A stretch of 64,000 nt of DNA from Mastigias papua (taxonomy: Eukaryota > Cnidaria > Scyphozoa > Rhizostomeae > Mastigiidae): contig OZ025268.1 of assembly GCA_964019165.1 (NCBI GenBank), forward strand, positions 11,366,359 to 11,430,358, read 5' to 3'. The notes beneath the pieces are model-generated. The model worked only from the letters and a program-made list of their open reading frames with translations, was not told where the DNA came from and did no database searches. The stretch's first letter is position 1. Each line of letters opens with the position of its first letter. The translations under genes were made by a program, and so were the position numbers. Below are positions 1 to 63,149 of the stretch, piece after piece.

Positions 1-930
1 AACCCAGGGTGACTTGTACCAAACTATGGTCGGAAAAGGCTCACCAGTAGCGTGACACGTAACGCGAGTTGAATCTCCAACAAATAGGCTTTTCTTTGTT
101 GAGGACAGCGTTATTCTTGGGGGTACTAAAAATAAGATTTGCTTCATAAGATTGTAGATATTAATAATGTGATAAAAGAATACTTTTGTGTTCGCAGCAG
201 AAAACCATTTATAGAAATTTTAAAAAGTAATGGCTACAAAAACCAAATGATGCTAGCTAATAGGAAAGCAATGATAGAATAAGCAACAGATGATTTCTGG
301 AAAATAAAAAGGTCACTGCGATGAAAAAATAATAAATTAAAACTATTGCTTCAAGCAAATGCTACAATTTCAAATGTCGCATGAATTGGAACATCCAAGC
401 TTCGAAGAAAGCTGTTGTATGTTGCTATCAGAAGATCATTCGAATACTTTTCTGTGTTTGCCAGCATATTTTACACAAAACCTCTACCAAAGTTGCACAG
501 TGATCAGCTCTTTCTTCAAAACTATTGTGACAAATTTGGCATAGCACTTCTACCAGTAATGAATGCAGTCAACTTCAAAACTACATGGTGAACAAAATTA
601 CAAAATATACAAATGCCTATTGCTTTCACTAATCTGAACAGCTTTCCACAACAAATCCAATCATTCTGTTATGCAATATGAGATACTTGAGGTGACGTGA
701 CTTTAGATCTGATTGAATTTGTTGAACAAAGTTGATATTATCAATGATGCAAAACTCACAGGACACTTGGACTATATTGTTGAACTAGTGCACATATAAA
801 AACTTGTGTGGTTTCACATTATAGACACCCGTATAAGATCTTTCAAGTACAGGAAAATCATTCATTGTAGATTATCCTTTTAGGATGTACGAGGCGCTGC
901 AAATCATATTAACCTATATCTCAAAAAGAG

Positions 931-1258
931 TATACACAGTTTTTAGAAGATAGTGGTTGATGAAAAAGCAGTACTCGACTGCTAAAAAATTTAAGAAAGT
1001 TACGCACTGGATTTCTGAGACCTAAGAAATTTGATGTCTTTACAAATGTGAAATCCCAATTTACACGCAAGCTCGTTATCTCTTTTGCATAAATTTGCAT
1101 AAATTTCATGTGACAATCTGCTTACTTCAATGCTTTCCATGTGTAGTGCCTATCATGCCTGTTCAGTGTTACACAAACTCGAATCCTTTTGCCTTAAAAG
1201 TCTTAAGAAAGTTTCAGTACAAAGCGACATACACTTTCTTATAAAAAAACGTGCATTG
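931..1258. repeat. Unclassified TIR repeat, TTTTTATAAGAAA family, copy 1
   Basis: The left end reads ACACAGTTTTTAGAAGATAG and the reverse complement of the right end reads CACGTTTTTTTATAAGAAAG, so the ends are imperfect inverted repeats. An internal stretch around 965-1035 (AGTACTCGACTGC, then TTAAGAAA, then TTTCTGAG.CCTAAGAAA) recurs in reverse orientation at 30850-30962. This looks like a short non-autonomous DNA element. Superfamily is not identified and no clear target duplication was found. Confidence 0.45.
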
Positions 1259-2738
1259 AGTAATAAACTATGGACCCACAGCTAGCGACGTAGCGTGCCA
1301 TCTTTAGATGCAATGCATTAGTTTGCAGATAGAAAACTTAGCAGAATTGGTAATATAACGACAGGAACCGGAATTAAAGTACCTTATTGGATCTTTTTAC
1401 GCCGGCGTTCAATGGCGTTAATTTCCCTGAAGCGGCGTAAAAAGAGCCCGCGTAAAAAGGGTCGACATTTTACAATTTTCGAGAAAAAGGCGGTGTTATT
1501 TTTGTAGTCCATTTTATGAAAGTACTGGCAAATTTTAGAGGCCTATTGGCAAGGGATAGATGATTCGGGACCTACGCCTACTAAGTGTCCCAGTAGAGAG
1601 TGCTAGCGAGTGAGGAGCACGTAGAGTAACGGAGTTACTTCAGAAATAAGGAACGTACAATGGTGTTTAGGGGAACAAATGATTCCTTAAAATGCATCCC
1701 AATAGGTACAGTTACTGTCGCTTACTTCATATGTTCCGAAACACTAACATTTTGGTAGAAGTTATCCAATGTGTATCAAAACTGTATGAAAAAGTGGAAG
1801 AATAGAAACATGAAGGAATAAAAGAAAAAACGTAGGAGGAAAAGAACAAAATTTAAGATTATTGGAAGTTGGGGGAGAAAGCGAGGTTCATTTTTAAGAT
1901 TATGACAATCTTGCTGAAAAAGATAGCACTTAGACAAATGATGAAGTTCATAAAGTTGATGACGAGAAATTTTACCAAAATAACCTCTGCTAGAAACGTG
2001 TAAGTACCCTATCATATTCTCACTTTCATACTATTCTGAATGGCGTAAAATGCGGCCCAAAGTGGTGGTAGACAAAATTTCTTGCCTGGTATTATAAGGG
2101 CCTGCGTTAAATTAAGGCCGGCCTTAAATTAGGGCCGGAGGAAAAAGGGCCAATAGGGTAATTTCTTTTTTCCAACTCTTAGAGCTGTGAATCATGAACA
2201 AACTAAAGCATTGTTTACTCGAACCCGAGCTGGCTCCAGCCCGGCGAAGAGGGTAAACCCTTCTCCAGTCTATTCTCTTCAACCATTCACATAAACGTAA
2301 AATCCAACACGGGCCAACTAGCCTAAGCGGGAACCCTTTTCGAGGGTAGGGCTGACCGGGTGAGGCGGATTGGCTTCTCCTGGACTTTTCCATGTAAAGA
2401 CCAGTCAGCTCAACCAAACTATTCCTGAATGAACACAACTCTCAGCTACTCATTAATTCTGTTGTGATGTAAATTTTTTTCTTATTGCCTATTTATCTGG
2501 CTCTTTTGCAGGAAAGTTGCAAATAATGAAATAAACAGGACCTACGTTTTGTTAGAAAAGGGATCAAAAAACGACACATGAAAAGAATCTACAAACTCTC
2601 GTGGTTGAAATACGCAAAACTATAAACTATCTTAACTCACCATACATGAAAGAAATCTCTATCATAAAAGAGATATCAAATGACCTACAATACTTGCCAA
2701 AAGTCCTTGGGACACTTACAAAAAACTGACTGTACCTA
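1259..2738. other. Non-coding repeat debris
   Basis: No convincing coding exon. Around 1400-1470 and 2040-2150 there are GC-richer patches with short self-complementary motifs such as TTAAGGCCGGCCTTAA, and another GC-rich patch at 2225-2400. These differ from the AT-rich surroundings and look like fragments of mobile elements, but I cannot name a family. Confidence 0.35.
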
Positions 2739-3010
2739 TCAAACAAACACACTTGGCTCCCAATGATAAACCCTCAAAAAGTTTGGAACAAGTTCCCTTT
2801 CCTTTAAAAGAACCCTACTTTGGACTGCATTAGGCGATGAAATTAAAGGGGTAAATTCTATACAAAAATTACAGAAAGAGATACGCCAAGCGGGTGGCTT
2901 AGATTGCATGCACCAAATTGCTGTTAGAAGTACTGAGAATGCAACTGAAAGTTGTGCCAATGATAATGAAACAATGAACGAGGATAATGAGCACATTTTT
3001 TGCACGTTAG
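2739..3010 (+). pseudogene. LINE-like reverse transcriptase C-terminal fossil
   Basis: On the plus strand a degenerate reading frame contains FGTSSLSFKRTLLWTALGDE followed by an IQKLQKEIRQ-type segment. This resembles the conserved tail of non-LTR retrotransposon ORF2 proteins, where a basic patch and an (A/S)xxLWNxLP-like motif precede a short helical end. No intact reverse transcriptase core is present upstream, so this is at most a 5'-truncated dead copy. Similarity is judged by eye only. Confidence 0.35.
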
Positions 3011-3218
3011 AAAATATGTAATAAAAGCAACAGGTTCTTTTTCAAAAAGCTGAAGTTTGCTATCCATTGCATATTTTGGCCTTCTCTCCACCCCCATCTA
3101 TGACAGCTCACCCTCTAGACATTCAGCTCGGAAATTTTTCCAGTCATCCCCCGCTTATTGCAACGCCCTCGTCTATTGCTATCCCCTTCTATTCCGGAAT
3201 GGAGAATATTTAGACTTA

Positions 3219-3242
3219 GGCTACGTTCACACTGCTCCGTTT
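3219..3242 (+). repeat. Left terminal inverted repeat of Harbinger
   Basis: First 24 bases of the element, directly after TTA. It pairs with 6519-6542 in inverted orientation with three mismatches. Confidence 0.9.
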
Positions 3243-3918
3243 CCATTTCTATCCGTTTTTGTAAATGAAAACGCTGCCCGTTCACATTGCTCGATTTCCA
3301 AATAAAAACGCTATGAAAACGATAGGCGTTCACATTTTGTGATATAAAATGCTGCTGTGTGGTAACCGGCCTATCCTCTTGGATGGTTGTTGTACATGTA
3401 GTCTTATTTAACGTGCAGAGAACACGGAGCCAGAGATAGACGATGTTGAGTTAAGGTACTGATCTACTGACTGATATTCAACATAATTTTACACACATAT
3501 ATACACAAATTTAGCTGACGAATCATTACACACGAATTACTAAATAGATATAAAAAGAAGGTGGTGGGCTGAGTAGGTGGAATGGACATGTGAGATAAAC
3601 AAAAGCAAAGGAATGACCTGTAAGGTGTGATGACAGGGATGACGTAAGGTGATGTCCAGATGTGGGATGACTTGGCAGAAATGGAAATGGTCGGTTATGA
3701 ATGAATGATGTAATGAGGCCCGAGTTGAAGGTTTTGTTCCCGGTGTTTAGGGTCACTACACACATAGCTCCAGCGAAAACGCAGTCATAGCCTCCTTTTC
3801 AAAACGAATCCTTTTGTAAACCCATAAAACTGGCGCGAAATCACCACACGCGAATAAGCTTAGGCCATTCTCAATTTTGCATCAAGGAGTCAAGAAGAGG
3901 TTGCTGTCAAAAATAAAT

Positions 3919-4862
3919 ATGCCACCCAAACGAAAGGAGGATGTATTTACATGGACAGATGACGAAGCCGCTTTGTTGCTAAGCATAACGGCTGACTACA
4001 GGGCTCAAAAGCTCTCGGAAGGTGTCGACTGGGAAAGTGTTCAGGCCAAATACTGCGATATTGCTAGAAGGATGATTGAATATTTGAGAAAGCATCATGA
4101 AATTGGTGGTACAGACAAAGATTACCCACACCAAACAGATGAAATCACGAAGGAAAGAGTAGCAACAAAACTGAAAGCAGTCAGGTTGAAATATAGAGCA
4201 GCAGTTGATTCCGGAAGGAGAAGTGGGCACGGAAGAGTTATTTTATGTACTTTGAGGAGTGTGAACAAATTTGGGGTGGTTCACCTGCAACAAAAAGGCT
4301 GCAAAATGGCATAGACTCATCCAATATTAACCTGGATGATTCTTGTAAAGAAAGCATTGGAATTCCTTTCAATGAAGGCAACTCAGAAGATTCTGACCCC
4401 GAACTGGAAGTATTGGCATCAACCTCTTCAACATCAACATCCATTGGTTCCCTTGACGCAGATTCTACCGAAAGAGTCAGCAAAAGAAGGGCTCTACTTG
4501 ATGACGCCCTCAAGAATCATAAAAAAAGGAAACTTCAGAAAAAGGTTTCTATGGATAGGCAGTTACTATCTTTGGCAAAAGAAGAGTTGGAACTGAAGAA
4601 AGAGATGTTGAAGCAGCAGAGGGAAATTGATGACGATTATAAAAACAGCATGAGGACTCTGTCTGGAGTCATGGAAAGCCTGGGCAGATCAATTGCTGCA
4701 GGTTTTCAGTCATTGAGGTACATCCAACAGCAAACTCCATTTCAAAATTATTCTAACTGGGTTCAACAAAATCCATATGCCTCACAACTAATAGCTGACA
4801 ACTTTCAAAGGCCTGGAAGTTCATTCTGTGGAAATGACAAAGAACCTGAAGCAGACTTTTGA
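3919..4862 (+). CDS. Harbinger Myb/SANT-like DNA-binding protein, frameshifted
   Basis: Second gene of the Harbinger element. These proteins bind the transposon ends and help bring the transposase to nucleus and DNA. The first part (an ATG at 3919 is preferred over 3877 because it precedes the conserved region) encodes a trihelix/Myb-like domain with FTWTDDEAALLLS, VDWESVQAKY and a basic GRRSGHGRV patch. Similarity then switches frame at 4241-4244: the family motif with YFEECEQIWGGSPATKR is in another frame, open to 4862 with an acidic/Ser linker, then a long charged helix (about 4490-4690) and a Gln/Asn-rich tail. The two frames overlap by about 70 nt and are offset by one base at a run of four T. 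A 1-bp deletion, an assembly error or ribosomal slippage could each explain it. Confidence 0.82.
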
Positions 4863-4992
4863 AATAAGAAGACACCTTTGAAGCATGTATTTTATTTAGT
4901 AATAGTAACAGAATGTAATAATAATGAAATCAGCATACTTTTTCTAGGACACCTCATGAGTTAAATAGTGTTTGTTTTACTGTCCTGTTCAT

Positions 4993-6294
4993 TTATGGAT
5001 CAAAATATTTAACTAAGACTCTTCTTATTTCTTTACCTTCTGCTTCATTGGGATCTGATCTTGGCCTGTAAATCTCTCTTGGTGGCTGGAATTCCTTGTC
5101 ATAATTGACTGCTGCAAAAACTCTATCATTACTTATAACATCTTTGTGCAGTTCACAGAAATTATGCAACACAAAGCATGCATAGATAACAGATGGTAAC
5201 TCCTGTAAGTTTATATCCATTGTCCTACGAAGGGCTGGAAACCGTGCTTTGAGTCTGCCAAATGCACACTCTATTACCATTCGAGATCTGCAAAGCATTA
5301 AACCAAAATATTGCTCCTGTCTGGTGCTTCCTCCATTGCCAAATTCTTTCATCAAGTACGGGAGTATTGGATAGGCTGGATCTCCAAGAATTAATGCCGG
5401 CACTGGTTTTTCTCCAGGTACTATTTCACGTGGCCAAGGTGGGATCTTTCCCGCTCGTAGTTTTTGATTGAGTGTTGAATTTGCGAAAATTCGAGCGTCA
5501 TGAACGCTGCCTGGCCATTGTACACAGACATCTGTAAAGCAATAATTGTAATCGCACATAGCTTGAATATTTAAACTGAATTGTGATTTTCGATTGATGT
5601 AGTCAATGGAGTTTTCTCCGGGTTGCTTTATGTTGATATGAGTGCCATCGACAGCTCCGAGACACTGAGGAAATCCAAAGGCTGAGTAAAACTTTGCAAT
5701 GCTTTGTTGCACATCTGTAACCGTTGTTGGTAGCTTTATGTATTTTGCACCTAGCATGTGTGTGATAACAAAAGTTGTCCGTCTGATTATGGTCGAAACT
5801 GTTGATCTAGCAATACCAAATGCATTTGCAATCTTTCGATAGTGTGCCTCGTCTGACAAATAATAAAGTGTGACGGCTAGTTGAAGTTCAACACTTAATG
5901 GTATCCGAAAATTTGATCTGGTCTTTGTGAGGAAAGGGCGCAGTTCGTCGCATAAGCGATAAAAACTCTGCCTGGATACCCTAAAATTCTCTCTCCACTC
6001 TTCTGCTATGACCCTTTCTGCCAGTATATTTGACCACCAAGCACTTGTTCTGCCAGGCCGAATCCAAAATCGACGTTCCTTCGACTGGGATCTTCGCTTA
6101 TCGATCAAATTGCGCCTGACCTGGTGAATGTGTCTATTAGCCATTAAAAACCTTAACATGATCTTCTTCTTACGTGCAGTGTAATTCTGATTCAGCGCTG
6201 CAACGATTGCTATGGCACTCCGAATAGAAGCCACAGCTAACAAAATCTGGACAACAGTTATTATCTGTTGAGTGTCAGCCATCTTGAAACACAC
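4993..6294 (-). CDS. PIF/Harbinger DDE transposase (HARBI1-like, DDE_Tnp_4)
   Basis: 433-codon intact reading frame with the transposase/nuclease fold that cuts and joins the element at TTA sites. Residues ~80-115 contain [14 protein letters not shown] and [10 protein letters not shown], the usual N-terminal segment. A helix-turn-helix region follows ([20 protein letters not shown]). The catalytic acidic residues are visible in context: D in [13 protein letters not shown] in [14 protein letters not shown] in [19 protein letters not shown], plus the family motif [11 protein letters not shown]. It ends with the usual tail including CFVLHNFCE. Length fits autonomous Harbinger transposases and no stop or frameshift is seen. 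ATG 6294 or the fourth-codon-downstream ATG (MADTQQ) could be the start. Convergent with the Myb-like gene, 130 bp between stops. Confidence 0.95.
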   Translation of the reverse strand: MCFKMADTQQIITVVQILLAVASIRSAIAIVAALNQNYTARKKKIMLRFLMANRHIHQVRRNLIDKRRSQSKERRFWIRPGRTSAWWSNILAERVIAEEWRENFRVSRQSFYRLCDELRPFLTKTRSNFRIPLSVELQLAVTLYYLSDEAHYRKIANAFGIARSTVSTIIRRTTFVITHMLGAKYIKLPTTVTDVQQSIAKFYSAFGFPQCLGAVDGTHINIKQPGENSIDYINRKSQFSLNIQAMCDYNYCFTDVCVQWPGSVHDARIFANSTLNQKLRAGKIPPWPREIVPGEKPVPALILGDPAYPILPYLMKEFGNGGSTRQEQYFGLMLCRSRMVIECAFGRLKARFPALRRTMDINLQELPSVIYACFVLHNFCELHKDVISNDRVFAAVNYDKEFQPPREIYRPRSDPNEAEGKEIRRVLVKYFDP

Positions 6295-6518
6295 TGTGAT
6301 ATCATTTTTGGCGCCTTCAAGCCTTAAATGTTGCTGCTGTTGTTAGCGTTGTTAAATGTCTCCGTTTTTGGCGTTCACACTGAAAACGGATCGTTTTCAA
6401 AACGCATCGTTTTCAGATTTATGCGTTTTCATTAGCGTTTTCAAAAAGCTGCGTTTTTACAGCGGAGCAATGTGTACGCAAGGCAAAAACGGATAAGTTT
6501 TACTGCGTTTTCATATGA

Positions 6519-6542
6519 AAACGGAGCAATGTGAACGGGGCC
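6519..6542 (-). repeat. Right terminal inverted repeat of Harbinger
   Basis: Last 24 bases of the element, directly before TTA at 6543-6545. Inverted partner of 3219-3242. Confidence 0.9.
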
Positions 6543-6784
6543 TTAGTTGGCCTTTATTTCATTCATAACTACTATGTTCTTGTAACCGCCTTCAAATATG
6601 TTGGAACGAATGAAATGCTTAGGAATAGATCTAAGACAAATCTAAAACAAAAGCGAAAATAAAGAGAAAACAGAATTCTTAGAAAACGTGGGAGCTGAGG
6701 TCCCCATCTCCCAGAAATACAGTCCCCTCCTTAGTATTGAATGTGCATGCATCTGTATAAAATTTCTTTCCAGCAACTGATATT

Positions 6785-7164
6785 CTATAGAATCTTTTGC
6801 AAAATGTAGATTTGCTGACCATGGACAATGCCTATGGAGTGAACTACTATCAAATAGCCTCGTTCATTTTCACTCATAGCTATAGCTTGTAAAGCACTGG
6901 GCGTACGAAATCGAGGGTACCGCTTTCGAAGCCCACTCAAGTCATTTAATTTCTTGCTCGTTATCTCTATAGATACATTTCTCCAAGGTGACCTCTTCAA
7001 AGCCATGAAATATGTAGCTACAACTTTAGAGGCAACTCTGGATATATTTATGCTTGGCGTCACAGCAGCTAAATTAGTTGATGTGCTCAAGGCATCGATA
7101 ATTCCAACTTCAACCCTTCTTATAAATACATACTTCTGTTGTATTTCACTTGCTTCCAAATGCT
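6785..7164 (-). CDS. Gene 1 candidate exon 13, unknown domain
   Basis: Downstream of the second Ig exon the minus strand stays open for 125 codons to a TAG at 6785-6787. An acceptor ending CTGAG before 7164 leaves two bases, matching the phase-1 end of the Ig exon, so the join would be in frame. The translation (EIQQKYVFIRRVEVGIIDAL, later NISRVASKVVATYFMALKRS and FRTPSALQAIAMSENERGYL) looks like real protein with alternating hydrophobic residues, but I recognise no domain. The acceptor's pyrimidine tract is poor. It could be the terminal exon, giving a secreted protein of about 974 residues, or an internal exon with a donor before the stop. Confidence 0.45.
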
Positions 7165-7471
7165 CTCAGTTAAGTAAATGCTTCATATTACATAACATAA
7201 AAGTGAGTCATCTCCTGTCTCGGATAATACCAATATAAAATATCTGTATAGTGCACAATTCACTCAATATCTCAGATACTCTACAAATTTTGTACATTTG
7301 AAGTGATCGGTGACGTCAATTTCAAAAGATAATACGCAATTGTAACAGAAAAGCTTGACACTGAATAGTGAAACAAAGAGAAGCAAGTTGACCTAGAAGT
7401 TACAGCAAGCAGATCAACTAAGGAAATCAGTGAACTGGCTTTGAAAAATAAACGCTAAAACAGCAACTCAC

Positions 7472-33529
<26,058 letters not shown>

Positions 33530-36500
33530 TTTACAAAATGTTCACAGAACGCTCCCAGAATGTAAATGAGAAACTCCAGTTTGACGCAAATCGCATTAAT
33601 GCTGTGGTATGCTTGTAAAACATCAACTGATCAAAATCGTTCAAACAACAATCCATAAAAACGTTGCTGAAAACGGTAGGGCTGTTGAACTTGTCCCTAT
33701 TCGTACTGGAAATGACTCTTAACTGTCACAACAGAGGAAATCAAACAAGAGCATTGATGACGCTCCTTTTCATGCACAGCCGTCCATGTCAACCAAAACT
33801 GTGCTAGCTTGTAAAGTCACCAGTTGATCGTTGAAGGCTCGAAAGCAAAGTCTCTTTTTCAAATTTGAAATCCTGCAGTTAATCTTGAATGGATAGCAAT
33901 ATGTATTGGCCATTCAGCTCAAGCTACTAAACTCAATTGTAAATTGACAATCTAGTCAACTTCAGAACAATAGGTGCTCAATAACACGGGGGTCATAGGA
34001 TCACATCAGAAAGCAGCTCAGGGGGCTAAATGTCCACGGCGTCAGAAGGTCGTTTTGTGGTTTCATTGTGGCAAACATTCATAAGTAAGAAATATCGGCT
34101 GAATTCGGTAGGAATAACTATTTCAGAAATCGAAGGAATGTTAGATGTCAAATGTCATTGCGATAACCACATAGCGTAGCTAAGGCATTTCTGCTAATGG
34201 GGCAACCTGGGCCTAATACACAGGATTTGAAAACCAAATTCAACACCAACAAAACCCATAAGTGTATTGTTTCTTTCACTTCATAAGAAATCCATTTGAT
34301 GCAGACCGATACTAAAGAGAAGGGCTCTTGAATACTAAAAGAAGGGGGTAATGCTTATGTTTATGTTTTATTGTACAATAGAAGACAAATTGACCAAACG
34401 GTGTTGCAGTTGAACTTTTGACAATACACAAGGTAAGTATTCCTTCTGCATTTGCATTGCAATCAAGCAGACGTACAAGTGTACAATTTCTATGAAGTGA
34501 AAAGCCATACATCTTCTCAATAACATACACACTTTTTCTCTCAACAATATACACATCTTCTCAACAACATACACATCTTCTCAACAACACTTCCTAACCT
34601 TTCACTGAGCCGCAATATTTTTCAAATTTTTTATTTTGAGCCTAAAAACATTCTTAAAGTATTTTTAAATTTTAGCGATTTTGAGCAGTAATTATCGCAT
34701 AGACTATAATAAAATGTGTCTCTTATAATAGAAAGTGTCTCACAGACACTCGCACCATAGTGTACCAAGTTCCAGACAGGATAAGTGTTTGTTTTCTACA
34801 GAGTCCAGGAAAATGCCTAACCTTCCTCTGGTTGTCGAATCTTCATCATAAACCTTCCTCTTTTATTTATCAAAACTAGCCAAAGTTTTTGAACTCTGCA
34901 TTGGGTATGTCTCGGAAGCTTTTACTGTAAGTGGGCTGTGCCCTCCACAGTTGATGTCGCTTTCTATAAAACTTTGCTGAAACGGGATTGTTGATACAAA
35001 TTTCAAAACCTTCCTCAAATACGTCATAAAGAGCAAAAATTTCCTCCGGTTCAGAGCCGTGGGGCCGTGACTTTTTCTGGACTCTGGTTTTCTAGATGAA
35101 AAGCTAAAATCAGCAAAAAATCTCAACCTTGATGAAATTTGAGCATTGCAGTATTCATTATTCTTAAATTTCAGAGAGTTTGAGTCTTTATATTCTTATA
35201 AACTATATCCTTACAAAACGTGTGTATTCCTGGTGACTAATATAGAGCGCTCTTACCATAAACTGTCCCCAAACAATGAGACAAACATTAGGGTGAAAAC
35301 TGTTAATAATTTCCTAGATTTCTACACATCTGATGTGCACTGTGTGCAAAATTGAAGCAAACATTGAATGGCCGCAAAGCTTCAAGGTAAGGAAATGATC
35401 AAACTCAGTTGCACCACAGAAGTAAGGACAAAAACAATGTTGATTTCAAACTAAAAATAGCAAACAACATTTCCAGGAAATTATTTATTTACAAAGTAAT
35501 ATCAGCTGGATATTCTGACTATAAACAATTTTAAGTAGTCCAACTCTCATGTATCTAAAGGCAAGAGGCGACTCCCACTAATTGGCAGTTCTAACAATTG
35601 CGGGTGGAATATCAAAACAAAATGAGGTGCCTGAAAACATTTCTTTTTAGACTACAAGAACGTTCCAGAAAAGAAAGATTAACACATAACGTACAGGAAA
35701 ATACACTTGTACTCTCATCCGATGGCGAAAATCATGGAAATAATAAGGGCAATCGTTCAAATATAATTAGGAAATCCTGTTTTAACTCGTACAGGGTTTC
35801 CGTTTTCGAGAGATATTGCACCAACCATAAGATTCACGGCAAAGAGAAAGAATATATAGACATCCTCGATAACAGCGCCTACAAATATGCTGCCAAAAAC
35901 ATTCTCATAACTGTAGACACATACTGCATAAAATCTTAGTACCAGAAACAGGTAAGAAAATGAACTAAAATATTTTAGAAAACTGTGGATTCTACGAAAA
36001 TTCTGCTTTCACTAACATCAGTATCTTGATTCGTAAACACAGCATTGATCGTAACTCGCTGTTAGTTCCATAGAAACAACCTGCTTCACTTCTAAGGAGG
36101 TAAGCCAACGAAACAAACTCGGTTTGAATTAGAAGCGCCTAGAGTCTGTTGCACTGGAATCTGAAAGACAAAAAGTATGAGAAATGACAGTCACGTACGA
36201 AAGGCACCATCTTACGATCTGTTTATTTCACAGATGACAAGTATTTGGTGCATTATTTTGATCAGTTTCAATTGTCAGTTTCGGCCAGTCATTACAGTTG
36301 GGTGACATGTGGCTCCAGCTCTCTACAGCATCGATTTTCTAATTCTTCTAAGTTGAAGGATAGAGCTTCTAAGAAGGGGTGGAATATTTCTAGTAAGTTT
36401 AAAAGTCATTGCTATTTCAAATGGCACAGCCCGTTAAAGTTCCCCCAATTCGTGATCGCCAGCGTCGTCCGAGTCACTACCAACAAACGGTCATTATGTC

Positions 36501-38096
36501 GGACAGTGAATAAACAATTACCAATCGGTACAACAAAATTCAAATAGCCCCAGTAAATGGAAAAGATGAAAAAGGAATATATATGATACACCCTTTTGAA
36601 ATACAGCAAGGGTGTAAAACTCATTTTCTCCGAGGGCCACACAGCTTTTTGGTTGGCCATAAAAGGCCAGATGGAGAGTGACTTCACTTTGTTATATACT
36701 AACAAAGACAATGGGGTATTGCTGCCTGTTCTTAAACAAATACAATCAGATCCGTCCTCATACTTAGATGCTCTCTCACACACCCTCATTCATAGATCAT
36801 GCTGCACATCATCATGAGAAATCATTAGAAACATGCAAACTATTGCGGGCCACAGAAAATGATGTGGCGGTCCACATTTGGCACGTGTGAAAGACAGATC
36901 CATAAATCTCCATAATGTTCAACCATGATATCGTGATAACCCCTGAAATTAGGTTGCCTTTCGCTGGATATGGCCAACTTACTTAGCAAATAACAAACTT
37001 GATCAATAAAAACGATAAACTGATCAAATACTTAATTCAATTAGGCCCAATTATTACGAAAGGTATTGCAGGTTATCATTTATGAATACGGCGCCATATT
37101 ACAAGAGAAAATACTCTCTAACACTTAACTTTCCCGTGTTATTTTAGATCTTAAACCCGTCTTGATATTTTTGAGTAACAAAACCAATAAGATTTTCAAC
37201 GCAATTAACTTTAAATACATATTAAGGGCAAAATCCCATACACTGGTAAAGAAAAATTTTGACAATGCATTACTCGTGCATAACCGAGTTTTATAATTCA
37301 TTAATCTGTTTCGCCCGACACACATTTTGAAACTGACTTCAAGTTAAGTTAATTGTTAAATGCCACAGGGTTGTTATGTAGTCCCATACTCCCTGTTGCA
37401 CGTTTGCATTATGTTGTATTGTAATTTGATTATGAGCATATAAAAAAAATTTGACTGATATTAAATTAGTATGTGAAAGCAAACCGTCGATAACAACTGC
37501 AAATTTTAAGTGGCAGCTGTATTTGATAAACCTATATTTTCCATCTTAAAATACACATATAACTAATAACTCTGTTCATACAGTCCTAAAAAAAATGAAT
37601 AAGGAAGTTTTATGGTAAAGTTCATTTGTGCTCACTCTTTGGTAAGCTTGGAACTGCAACACTTATCAGATGATGAAAATTGTACTACCACTCACAATAT
37701 CAACGTTAGCCGTCTTTGTGTCGAGGGGACTATTACGAGCTATGAATGGATCCATGTACGACAATCATATCATACTTATAAACTACATCTATGTAGATTC
37801 TTCCAATTTTTTGTCTTATCCTTTATGATCTTAGGCATCATTTATTTATGATGTAAACTATCAATAATTTGGGTTGCTAAAACATTGAAGAAGCATTGAG
37901 ATTCCATCCTAACTGATTACGAGACCTTTGTTGATTAGTAAAAAAGATAAAGAAATAGAGTCATATTATTCAAGTCATTGCCAGAAAAACACGGCAATGA
38001 CGCATTCGAATTGAGAGTTGTAATGCCTCCATTTCAGGAAATCCAGGGCACAAGATCAGAATTCAATACCATTACGAAATGACGTAGCAGTACATA
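33530..38096. other. Intergenic region between gene 1 and gene 2
   Basis: It should hold gene 1's promoter and 5' UTR (near 33530) and the 3' end of gene 2 (near 38100), but I see no clear TATA box or initiator. TIR-repeat fragments lie at 34610-34735 and 35140-35225. Around 36640-36900, GGGCCACACAGC and GATGTGGCGGTCCACATTTG resemble inner parts of hAT elements. Open frames of 80-125 codons at 35598-35939 and 36412-36789 show no recognisable family and are not called as genes. Confidence 0.4.
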
Positions 38097-38212
38097 TCAA
38101 GCAGTAATCAGCAAAAAAGGCATTAATGAGATCATTGCATCAGGATTTGAAGGGGAAAATACTTTATGATAACTATCAAAATTAAACCCGGCACACAAAG
38201 AAATTCTCATAC

Positions 38213-63149
<24,937 letters not shown>

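Larger units (their letters stand above)
3219..6542. mobile_element. Complete PIF/Harbinger DNA transposon
   Basis: A 3,324-bp element flanked on both sides by TTA (3216-3218 and 6543-6545), the target duplication typical of PIF/Harbinger. The left terminus is GGCTACGTTCACACTGCTCC and the inverted right terminus is GGCCCCGTTCACATTGCTCC, matching at 21 of 24 positions over 3219-3242 and 6519-6542. Subterminal regions carry further GTTCACA and AAAACG motifs, likely transposase or Myb-protein binding sites. It contains the two genes expected of an autonomous Harbinger: a Myb/SANT-like DNA-binding protein (plus strand) and a DDE transposase (minus strand), arranged tail to tail. It sits 3' of gene 1's last recognised exons. 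Confidence 0.93.

Noticed and set aside
2124..2438. 104-codon minus-strand frame with GC-rich codons
   Set aside because: No recognisable family and Arg/Ser/Pro-biased composition; more likely part of an unclassified repeat.
35598..36789. Open frames of 113 and 125 codons in the intergenic region
   Set aside because: No conserved motif. The second overlaps sequence resembling hAT interiors (GGGCCACACAGC, GATGTGGCGG), so transposon debris is likelier.
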